Of a DNA stretch of 5,243 nucleotides, positions 1 through 5,243 are shown in pieces. The notes under the pieces are model-generated. The model ran no database searches. It worked only from the letters and a program-made list of their open reading frames with translations, and was not told the origin of the DNA. Source of the stretch: Desulfotignum sp. (GTDB lineage Bacteria > Desulfobacterota > Desulfobacteria > Desulfobacterales > Desulfobacteraceae); the NCBI GenBank assembly GCA_011390695.1, contig JAABRW010000090.1:1-5243 (forward strand), written 5' to 3'. The position numbers were made by a program, and so were the translations under genes. The stretch's first letter is position 1, and each line of letters opens with the position of its first letter.

Positions 1-63
1 ATAAAAAACAAAATGAACAGCCTGGCTCGGATGGAGATATTTTTTTTCATGTTTCGCCCGGAT

Positions 64-1488
64 TCAGCGTTGAAGCAGCCTTTTTTTGTGTTTGTTAAGC
101 AATTGATAGATACGCGACCGGGACAACCCTGTCAGCCGGCAGATTTCACTGACATTGTCTATGGAGAGTCCGGCCAGGTAATCGATGTATTTGGATTCCA
201 TCAGATGGTTCACATATTCCCGGAGCGCCTTGTATTCAATCACCTGCCCGGTATCCGGTGCATTGATTGTCAAAAACACACTGGACCGCAGATCGTCTTC
301 ACCCGTGTCACTGATATGTTTTTTTATCAGGTTGATGCGCAGTTCCTTTGGCAAAAAGTGGGGATACAGCATGGGGGCATCCATGGCATTGGCGATGGAC
401 AGGTGGGTCACATTGATCAGTTCCCGCACGTTTCCGGGCCAGTCATAGATTTCCAGGGTATCTGAAAAATCCTTGGAAATGCCTTTGACGCTGATACCCA
501 TCTTATCGCAGATGGATGTGACATAATGGGTGAGCAGCAGCTTGATATCGTGTTTTCGCTGCCGCAAAGGCGGCAGGTCGATATGGAATACCACCAGGCG
601 GTAATAGAGATCTTTTCTAAAAAGCCCTTTGTCTACCAGGGTTTTCAGATCCTTGTTGCTGGCACTGACGACCCTGAAATCACAGGCAGTCTCTGTTTTT
701 GCGCCGATGGGGCGAAATTTTTTCTCCTGGAGCACCCGCAAAAGAGATCGCTGCACCCCGGGGGACAGGTCTCCTACCTCATCCAGAAACAGGATACCGC
801 CGTCCGCCTCCTGGATAAGCCCGGTCTGGCTGGTTTCAGCCCCGGTGTAAGTGCCCTTGATATGGCCGAACAAAATATTTCCGGCCAGGGTGTCCGGCAG
901 GTTGGTGCAATCCACGGTGATGAACGGCTGGTCATGCTGCCGGCTGTTATTGTGAAGCACTTTGGCCACCATTTCCTTGCCGGTACCGGTTTCACCGGTG
1001 ATAAACACAGGGGTGTCACTGGATGCGGCCCGGGCTATTTTTGTGATCACACGTTTCAGGGCCTGGCTTTCACCTACCAGGATATCCCGGTTGAAAAGAA
1101 CGGCATCCTCCTGCCGGTTTTTTTCGTTGCGAAACTCCATAATGCGTTTGATCAACAGCTTGATTTTATTGAATGCCGGCGGTTTCACCAGATAGTCCCA
1201 GGCCCCGCTGTTCAGGGCGATTTCAGCCCCGTCAACATCGCCGTCTCCGGTGATCACTACCACTTCGGGTCTGGATGGCATGTTCTTCAATGTATTGATG
1301 CCGGCCAATCCGTTGGAATCCGGTAAAATGACATCCAGAAAAACAATATCGAACCTGTCCTCCTCCGCCATTCTGCATCCGGTTTTCATGTCAGGGGCGG
1401 TCTTGCAGACATGCCCCATCCGGTCGATATAAAGACCCAGCTGCCTGCTGAAAATATCATCATCATCAATAATCAGAATTTTCGTCAT
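64..1488 (-). CDS. Sigma54-dependent NtrC-family response regulator
   Basis: This is a 474-residue cytoplasmic activator of sigma54-RNA polymerase with the usual three-part build and a normal family length. The receiver domain (about 3-118) has the acidic pocket IIDDDD (6-11), phospho-acceptor Asp52 in LDVILPD, Thr80 and Lys102. The AAA+ domain (about 136-380) has Walker A GETGTGKE (165-172), a GAFTGA-loop variant GTYTGA (212-217), Walker B GGILFLDEVGD (230-240), sensor I SASNKDL (275-281), DLYYRL with Arg297, and sensor II WPGNVREL (350-357). The C-terminal HTH lies at about 444-470 (SEICRLTGLSRSRIYQLL). The start is supported by AGGGAG (plus-strand 1497-1502) 8 nt upstream of the ATG. No sensor kinase is in view; it could lie beyond the left edge. 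The gene diverges from the aminotransferase operon across a sigma54-type control region, so it is the obvious candidate regulator of that operon (inference). The 63 bases after its stop show no clear terminator. The input signal is unknown. Confidence 0.95.
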   Translation of the reverse strand: MTKILIIDDDDIFSRQLGLYIDRMGHVCKTAPDMKTGCRMAEEDRFDIVFLDVILPDSNGLAGINTLKNMPSRPEVVVITGDGDVDGAEIALNSGAWDYLVKPPAFNKIKLLIKRIMEFRNEKNRQEDAVLFNRDILVGESQALKRVITKIARAASSDTPVFITGETGTGKEMVAKVLHNNSRQHDQPFITVDCTNLPDTLAGNILFGHIKGTYTGAETSQTGLIQEADGGILFLDEVGDLSPGVQRSLLRVLQEKKFRPIGAKTETACDFRVVSASNKDLKTLVDKGLFRKDLYYRLVVFHIDLPPLRQRKHDIKLLLTHYVTSICDKMGISVKGISKDFSDTLEIYDWPGNVRELINVTHLSIANAMDAPMLYPHFLPKELRINLIKKHISDTGEDDLRSSVFLTINAPDTGQVIEYKALREYVNHLMESKYIDYLAGLSIDNVSEICRLTGLSRSRIYQLLNKHKKRLLQR

Positions 1489-1572
1489 CTCAACATCTCC
1501 CTGGCAAGAAAATAAACTGATCCCTGTTCACCCCATAATACTTTATCTGTAACAAATCAACTATCAAATCAG

Positions 1573-1589
1573 ACTGGAAACTGTCCAGT
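1573..1589. promoter_or_regulatory. Candidate activator site 1 (palindrome)
   Basis: ACTGGA-N5-TCCAGT is a perfect 6-bp inverted repeat centred at 1581, about 196 bp upstream of the predicted sigma54 start site. That is a normal distance for an enhancer bound by an NtrC-type activator. It overlaps a second perfect inverted repeat, AACTGTC (1579-1585) with GACAGTT (1597-1603). That the divergent regulator binds here is an inference from position and symmetry. Confidence 0.45.
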
Positions 1590-1627
1590 TATATTAGACA
1601 GTTGATCTATGGCAGATGACAGGCGTG

Positions 1628-1642
1628 TCCAGTCAGGCTGGA
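1628..1642. promoter_or_regulatory. Candidate activator site 2 (palindrome)
   Basis: TCCAG-N5-CTGGA is a perfect 5-bp inverted repeat centred at 1635, about 142 bp upstream of the predicted sigma54 start site. It uses the same half-sites as the palindrome at 1573-1589 but in the opposite order. The octamer TGTCCAGT occurs in both places (1582-1589 and 1626-1633), 44 bp or about four helical turns apart, so two regulator dimers could sit on the same DNA face. Confidence 0.45.
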
Positions 1643-1708
1643 TTTCGTCCTGCCGGATTGCACATAATTTAATGGGCGATCTCGGGATATGCAGCAGATA
1701 TTTATAGA

Positions 1709-1721
1709 TAATTATTTGATT
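1709..1721 (-). promoter_or_regulatory. Candidate IHF binding site
   Basis: Read on the minus strand this is AATCAAATAATTA, an exact match to the IHF core consensus WATCARNNNNTTR. It lies between the two palindromes and the -24/-12 element, centred about 62 bp upstream of the predicted start site. That is where IHF-induced bends commonly bring a distant activator to sigma54 polymerase. The surrounding DNA is very AT-rich, which raises the chance of a random match, so the placement matters more than the match itself. Confidence 0.45.
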
Positions 1722-1750
1722 TTATTTATAATAATTTTTCTTTAAGGCTG

Positions 1751-1766
1751 TGGCATACATATTGTA
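1751..1766 (+). promoter_or_regulatory. Sigma54 (-24/-12) promoter
   Basis: TGGCAT-N5-TTGTA matches the sigma54 consensus TGGCAC-N5-TTGCA with exact spacing and two mismatches: T for the last C of the -24 box, and T for the C of the -12 GC. The GG at -25/-24 is intact. Transcription would start near 1777 and give a leader of about 57 nt before the aminotransferase ATG. The divergent gene encodes a sigma54 activator, which independently supports the call. Confidence 0.7.
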
Positions 1767-1819
1767 ATGCTTTGATTTGCATGACAGAAATTTGTTAGGT
1801 TTTAACCCTTCAACGCATT

Positions 1820-1826
1820 AAGGAGG
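1820..1826 (+). promoter_or_regulatory. Strong Shine-Dalgarno of the aminotransferase
   Basis: AAGGAGG is a full match to the anti-Shine-Dalgarno sequence, 7 nt upstream of the ATG at 1834. It fixes that start and suggests efficient translation of the first gene of the operon. Confidence 0.85.
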
Positions 1827-1833
1827 ACCGTCC

Positions 1834-3219
1834 ATGATCGATGAAAAAAATCTTGCCAAACTCTCTTTTTCCGGGGCACCCAAGATCGTTACCCAGGGAT
1901 TTCCCGGACCCGCCACCCAGGAGTATCTCAACACAGCTTTTGACAATGAATCCATGGCCCGTGGAGGGGGAAGGTTCCCCTTTGTCATGGCCCAGGGGAA
2001 AGGGGCCACGGTCAAGGACCCGGATGGCAACCTGCTCATCGACATCACTGCGGGCGTAGCGGTGAACGCGGTGGGGCGGTGCCATCCCCGGGTAATCAAA
2101 GCCATGAAGGAACAGATGGGCACCATGATGCATGCCATCGATTTTTCCAGTGTGAAGCGGACCGATCTGGCAAAAAAAGTGGCCGAAATCATGCCCGGGA
2201 ATTTAAAGGACAACTGCATCACCTATTTTACCCAGTCCGGCTCCGGGGCCGTGGAGACCGCCTTGAAATTTGTCCGGAAAATCACCGGCCGCACCCAGGT
2301 AGCGGCTTTCCACGGGGCCTATCACGGGGTCTGGTTCGGGTGCAACTCTCTGACCACCGGGGACCAGTACCGGAAAGGTTATGGACCGTTTGCCCCCGGC
2401 ATCATCCACCTGCCATACCCCTATTGTTACCGCTGCTGTTTCGGTTTGAAATATCCGTCCTGTGATCTTCAGTGCGCCAAATATGTGGATTATGTGCTCA
2501 ACACCCCCTATACCGGGGCGGATGATGTGGGAGCACTCATCATCGAAGCCCAGCAGGGAGAAGGCGGGTATGTGCCCCCGCCCGAGGGATATCTTGAGAT
2601 TGTGAAAAAGGCCTGTGAAAAACACGGGGCCCTGTATATCTCTGACGAGGTCCAGGCCGGTGCCGGCCGCACAGGGAAAATGTGGTGCATTGAACACAGC
2701 ACAGTCGCGCCGGATATGGTTACCTGGGGCAAGGGCATGGGCGGCGATGTGCCCATGGCCGGCCTGTCCATGCGAAAAGATCTGGCCGAAAAAATCGACG
2801 ACCATTCCCAGCCAAACACCTTTGCCGGAAATGCTGTTTCAAGTGCCGCGTGCATGACCAATATCGATATTCTCACGGAAAATGACCATGCCCTGATCCG
2901 GCGGGCCGGGGAACTTGGTGAACAGATCAAGACCTGGATCACCGAGGCTGCCAAAGATATCCGGATTATCGGAGATGTCCGGGGCCGGGGCCTGATGATC
3001 GGCATCGAGCTGGTGGAGGACAAAGAATCCCGCACGCCTCTCAATCAGGAAGCAGTGGGCAATATGATCGGGGGCATGCTTTCCCGTGGCATGATCATGG
3101 TTCCCTGCGGCCGGTTCGGCAATGTGTTCCGGTTCATGCCGCCGCTGGTGATCACCAGAAACTATGCGAAAAAAGCAGTGGATATTCTGATTGAAACAGC
3201 CGGAGATGTGGCCGGATAA
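1834..3219 (+). CDS. Class III PLP-dependent aminotransferase
   Basis: This 461-residue cytoplasmic fold-type I PLP enzyme is complete and of normal length. Visible family marks are the phosphate-binding loop SGSGAVE (135-141), FHGAYHG (159-165) whose aromatic stacks on PLP, Glu238, Asp271 in SDEVQAGAGRTG, the Schiff-base Lys300 in WGKGMGGD, NTFAGN (328-333) from the partner subunit, and GDVRGRGLMIGIEL (380-393). The N-terminal KIVTQGFPGP and the Cys-rich segment at 198-214 resemble the archaeal/bacterial group that holds 4-aminobutyrate and ornithine transaminases and the related amino-acid racemases/epimerases. The group assignment is from memory of the family, and the substrate cannot be fixed. 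Most members move an omega- or alpha-amino group to a 2-oxo acid. It is the first gene after the sigma54 promoter and precedes an aldehyde oxidoreductase, so a role in making an aldehyde from an amine is likely (inference). Racemase/epimerase activity is the main alternative. Confidence 0.93.
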   Translation: MIDEKNLAKLSFSGAPKIVTQGFPGPATQEYLNTAFDNESMARGGGRFPFVMAQGKGATVKDPDGNLLIDITAGVAVNAVGRCHPRVIKAMKEQMGTMMHAIDFSSVKRTDLAKKVAEIMPGNLKDNCITYFTQSGSGAVETALKFVRKITGRTQVAAFHGAYHGVWFGCNSLTTGDQYRKGYGPFAPGIIHLPYPYCYRCCFGLKYPSCDLQCAKYVDYVLNTPYTGADDVGALIIEAQQGEGGYVPPPEGYLEIVKKACEKHGALYISDEVQAGAGRTGKMWCIEHSTVAPDMVTWGKGMGGDVPMAGLSMRKDLAEKIDDHSQPNTFAGNAVSSAACMTNIDILTENDHALIRRAGELGEQIKTWITEAAKDIRIIGDVRGRGLMIGIELVEDKESRTPLNQEAVGNMIGGMLSRGMIMVPCGRFGNVFRFMPPLVITRNYAKKAVDILIETAGDVAG

Positions 3220-3250
3220 TGATATCTTCAGGGGTGTCATAAAATAGACG

Positions 3251-3302
3251 CAACTTTCAGAGCAGGCTGGCCCCGTTCATCATCGCTGAAGTCCGAAAGT
3301 TG
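3251..3302 (+). repeat. Long-loop inverted repeat in the leader of the AOR gene
   Basis: CAACTTTC (3251-3258) pairs perfectly with GAAAGTTG (3295-3302). Past one mismatch the stem can extend by two more pairs. The loop is about 30-36 nt. The right arm ends 18 nt before the Shine-Dalgarno-like GAGAAAGGGA (3321-3330) of the downstream gene. No U-run follows, so it does not look like an intrinsic terminator. It could be an RNA hairpin affecting processing or translation, or a protein site. Confidence 0.4.
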
Positions 3303-3335
3303 AGAAATAAATTTATCTATGAGAAAGGGATTGAT

Positions 3336-5042
3336 ATGAAAAATATTTTGCGCATCGATTTGACGAACAAGCAGTTTGCCTTTGAGCCGCTGCCGGAAAA
3401 TCTCAAACATCTTGGGGGCCGGGGATTGATCTCCTCTCTGCTGGCCAATGAAGTGGACCCGAAAACGGATCCCCTGGGAGACGGCAACAAGCTGATCTTT
3501 TCCCCGGGGCTGCTGGCAGGAACCCCGGTGCTCAATTCCGGCAGGTGTTCGGTGGGGGCCAAAAGCCCGTTGACCAAAGGTATCATGGAGGCCAATTCAG
3601 GGGGACAGGCTGCCCGGGCCATGGCGAAAAACAGTATAGCGGCCATTGTTCTGGAGGGATCCGCCGGCACCCTGACCCAGCTGAAAATCAGCGGCAGCAG
3701 CGTCACTTTTGAAGATGCCGCAGCGTTAAAAGGCCTGGGAAACTATGATATCATCAACGCTCTAAAGGCGGAATCCTGCGCCATCGTTTCCATCGGTCAG
3801 GCCGGTGAACAGCAGCTGACAGCAGCGGGTATCATGATGACCACAAAAGACCTGCATCCGCGGATGGCAGCCAGGGGAGGACTGGGTGCGGTCATGGGAG
3901 CCAAGAATCTCAAGGCTTTTGTACTGGATGATACCGCGAATGCCGCAGCAGTGCCCGCAAAGGTGAAAAAAGAATTCAATGAAACTGCGGCACAGCTGGC
4001 CAAAGGGGTGCTGTCCCATCCTTTAATGCAGGGGTTGGAGCATATGGGAACCCCGGTTCTGGTCAATATGATCAACGAGATGGGGGCCCTGCCAACCCAA
4101 AATTTTGCCAAGGGAAGATTTGAAAGTGCCGAAGCCCTGTCCGCAGAGCATATGGCCACCCTTGCCCAGACCCGCCCCAACTTCAAGATGAGCCATAAAT
4201 GCATGGAAGGGTGCATGGTCAGCTGCTCCAATATTTTTACAGATGAAGCCGGCGAGGTGGTGGTCGGCGGACTGGAGTATGAAACCCTGGCCCTGGTGGG
4301 ATCCAACTGCATGATTGATGATATTGATATGGTGGCGCATATCAACAGAGAATGCAACGATGTGGGTGTGGACACCATGGAGATCGGCGGTGCCCTGGCC
4401 CTTTTCATGGAAGCCGGAAAACTGGCCTGGGGGGATGGAAAAAAGGCTCTGGAGCTCGTGAAGCAGATCGCCGGGGGTACGGACACCGGCGTCATGCTGG
4501 GCCATGGCGGATTGTTTACAGGAAATGCCCTGAAGGTAGAGCGTATTCCTCATGTCAAGGGCCGAGTCCTGGCCGGATATGATCCCCGGGTGCTTAAAGG
4601 TACCGGCGTGACCTATGCCACCTCTCCGACGGGTGCCGACCATACTGCAGGAAACGCCCTGCCGTCCCCGGCCAACCCGGATTACAATCCCATGGCATCC
4701 CAGGGACAGACACAGGTGTCCATGTTTCTGCAGAACCACAACGCCACGGTGGACACGCTGGGCATCTGCCTGTTTCCCATGCTGGCCCTGCTGGATATCC
4801 CGGATCTCAAAGCCCCGCTCATCAAATGTGTCAGCCTGCTCACCGGAACGACCCTGTCCGATGATTATATCGATCAGACCGGCGGCCGGATACTTGCCAT
4901 TGAAAGAAAGTTCAATGCCGGAGCCGGGCTGACCGCCAAAGATGACAGGCTGCCCGGTTTTTTTACCCGTGAAAGAATTGAAAGCACAGACACGGTTTTT
5001 GACGTGCCCCAGGAAGAGATCGACACAATCAATGCCGTATAG
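3336..5042 (+). CDS. Aldehyde:ferredoxin oxidoreductase family protein (AOR)
   Basis: This is a 568-residue tungsten (possibly molybdenum) bis-pterin enzyme with one 4Fe-4S cluster, cytoplasmic with no signal peptide. The family oxidises aldehydes to carboxylic acids and reduces ferredoxin. The N-terminal AOR domain (about 1-200) shows LGGRGL (26-31), NKLIFSPGLLAGTP (51-64), NSGRCSVGAKSPLT (67-80) and EANSGG (85-90). The C-terminal part has Cys289, Cys293 and Cys297 (spacing CX3CX3C), LEYET (313-317), NDVGVD (341-346), GADHTAG with His436, and DTLGIC (473-478), whose Cys478 is the expected fourth cluster ligand. The ending DDRLPGFF fits the family. The start at 3336 was chosen because MKNILRIDLT matches the usual family N-terminus and GAGAAAGGGA lies 5 nt upstream. 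A TTG at 3300 would add 12 residues without family support. The protein is slightly shorter than the 605-residue Pyrococcus furiosus enzyme. The substrate is unknown; other AOR-superfamily reactions remain possible. Confidence 0.93.
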   Translation: MKNILRIDLTNKQFAFEPLPENLKHLGGRGLISSLLANEVDPKTDPLGDGNKLIFSPGLLAGTPVLNSGRCSVGAKSPLTKGIMEANSGGQAARAMAKNSIAAIVLEGSAGTLTQLKISGSSVTFEDAAALKGLGNYDIINALKAESCAIVSIGQAGEQQLTAAGIMMTTKDLHPRMAARGGLGAVMGAKNLKAFVLDDTANAAAVPAKVKKEFNETAAQLAKGVLSHPLMQGLEHMGTPVLVNMINEMGALPTQNFAKGRFESAEALSAEHMATLAQTRPNFKMSHKCMEGCMVSCSNIFTDEAGEVVVGGLEYETLALVGSNCMIDDIDMVAHINRECNDVGVDTMEIGGALALFMEAGKLAWGDGKKALELVKQIAGGTDTGVMLGHGGLFTGNALKVERIPHVKGRVLAGYDPRVLKGTGVTYATSPTGADHTAGNALPSPANPDYNPMASQGQTQVSMFLQNHNATVDTLGICLFPMLALLDIPDLKAPLIKCVSLLTGTTLSDDYIDQTGGRILAIERKFNAGAGLTAKDDRLPGFFTRERIESTDTVFDVPQEEIDTINAV

Positions 5043-5106
5043 GAGAACTGAATGCCGTCAAGATGAATCTATCTCTTATTGGCAAAAGCAATGCCGTAAA
5101 GGCGAA
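5030..5106 (+). repeat. Three-copy imperfect 18-bp direct repeat
   Basis: The copies are CAATGCCGTATAGGAGAA (5030-5047), GAATGCCGTCAAGATGAA (5050-5067) and CAATGCCGTAAAGGCGAA (5089-5106). All share AATGCCGT; copies 1 and 3 agree at 16 of 18 positions. Start-to-start spacing is 20 and 39 bp, as if a fourth copy near 5070 had decayed. Copy 1 covers the last codons and stop of the AOR gene plus a Shine-Dalgarno-like AGGAGA; copy 3 ends just before the Shine-Dalgarno of the next gene. Local duplication of the gene end is the simplest origin. Confidence 0.6.
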
Positions 5107-5116
5107 AGGGAGTAAT

Positions 5117-5243
5117 ATGAAATCTGTATATCATAAACTGTCCATAATTTTGTCCGTCATTTTTGTATGTACCACCATGGTGATGATATTTCCGGCCATG
5201 GCAAAGAACCCGGAGGTGAAATGGAAAATCCAGTCCGGCTATC
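5117..5243 (+). CDS. Secreted protein, probable TRAP solute-binding subunit (partial)
   Basis: Only the first 42 residues are present; the gene runs off the right edge. The N-terminus is a clear Sec signal peptide: a basic start (MKSVYHK), a hydrophobic core (about 8-26) and an Ala-X-Ala cleavage site AMA before Lys30. The mature start, KNPEVKWKIQSGY, resembles the opening beta-strand of periplasmic TRAP binding proteins of the DctP type, which often begin with a Lys-Trp-Lys-like strand soon after the signal peptide. That assignment rests on very little sequence. The ATG at 5117 was chosen because AAAGGGAG ends 4 nt upstream and because it places the signal peptide at the N-terminus. An in-frame ATG at 5063 would add 18 polar residues and has no good Shine-Dalgarno. 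It lies 74 bp after the AOR stop on the same strand, so it is probably in the same operon, followed beyond the window by membrane subunits if it is TRAP. Confidence 0.65.
   Translation, partial: MKSVYHKLSIILSVIFVCTTMVMIFPAMAKNPEVKWKIQSGY

Larger units (their letters stand above)
1489..1833. other. Divergent intergenic control region
   Basis: This 345-bp stretch holds no credible gene. It is markedly AT-rich compared with the flanking genes, especially at 1697-1742. It separates the response regulator (leftward) from the aminotransferase (rightward). In order towards the aminotransferase it contains two palindromes with CTGGA/TCCAG half-sites, an AT-rich stretch with an IHF-like site, a -24/-12 promoter, a leader of about 57 nt and a strong Shine-Dalgarno. 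The promoter for the regulator itself is not clear. A TATTAT hexamer on the minus strand (plus 1535-1540) could be a -10 box, but no good -35 lies at the right distance. Confidence 0.8.

Noticed and set aside
1..63. Terminator downstream of the response regulator
   Set aside because: There is a T-run at 40-47, but no GC-rich stem in the correct position and strand.
526..1326. 266-codon plus-strand open frame
   Set aside because: It lies wholly antisense to the regulator gene, whose protein has every expected domain and motif. The plus-strand translation has no recognisable domain and no convincing ribosome-binding site.
1535..1564. Sigma70-type promoter for the response regulator on the minus strand
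   Set aside because: TATTAT is a fair -10, but no hexamer close to TTGACA sits 16-18 bp upstream. The best, TTGATT, is only 14 bp away.
1777..1781. TTGCA as a second sigma54 -12 element
   Set aside because: No GG-containing -24 box lies at the required distance (1766-1771 reads AATGCT).
1798..1807. GGTTTTAACC palindrome in the aminotransferase leader
   Set aside because: The loop would be only 2 nt, and a short AT-rich palindrome is expected by chance.
3300..3335. TTG at 3300 as the start of the AOR gene
   Set aside because: The added 12 residues have no family support, the TTG is inside the inverted repeat, and the ATG at 3336 has its own Shine-Dalgarno.
3220..3335. Moco/Tuco-type riboswitch before the AOR gene
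   Set aside because: The gap is short and apart from one long-loop stem I see none of the known motif.
4023..4739. 238-codon minus-strand open frame, and other long frames opposite the AOR and aminotransferase genes
   Set aside because: These are shadows of GC-rich coding sequence; the plus-strand proteins carry the conserved motifs.

Overview
The window looks like part of a strictly anaerobic bacterial chromosome, most likely a sulfate-reducing Desulfobacterota relative (Desulfobacter/Desulfobacula/Desulfotignum-like). This placement is an inference. It rests on the presence of a tungsten/molybdenum-type aldehyde:ferredoxin oxidoreductase (AOR), a probable TRAP-transporter binding protein, an NtrC-type response regulator, GC-rich genes with an AT-rich control region, and the overall protein flavour. 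No rRNA or other phylogenetic marker is present.

Layout. Positions 64-1488 (minus strand) encode a complete NtrC-family response regulator with receiver, sigma54-activating AAA+ and HTH domains. It is transcribed away from a 345-bp intergenic region (1489-1833). That region carries what reads as a full sigma54 control region for the genes on the plus strand: two short palindromes (candidate activator sites), a perfect match to the IHF core consensus, and a -24/-12 element at 1751-1766. The plus-strand genes follow: a class III PLP aminotransferase (1834-3219), an AOR-family tungstopterin/4Fe-4S oxidoreductase (3336-5042), and the first 42 codons of a secreted protein (from 5117, running off the window) that looks like a TRAP-transporter solute-binding protein (DctP type). 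The 116-bp and 74-bp gaps hold no obvious Rho-independent terminator, so one operon is plausible. The first gap contains a long-loop inverted repeat and the second a three-copy imperfect 18-bp direct repeat.

How the genes may work together (inference). A TRAP transporter would bring in a small substrate. If that substrate, or a product made from it, is a primary amine, the aminotransferase would turn the amine into an aldehyde. The AOR would oxidise the aldehyde to the carboxylic acid and pass two low-potential electrons to ferredoxin. The divergent response regulator would switch the unit on with sigma54-RNA polymerase. The substrate cannot be read from the sequence. The pairing of a transaminase with a ferredoxin-linked aldehyde oxidase, instead of the usual NAD(P) semialdehyde dehydrogenase, is the most interesting biological proposal here.
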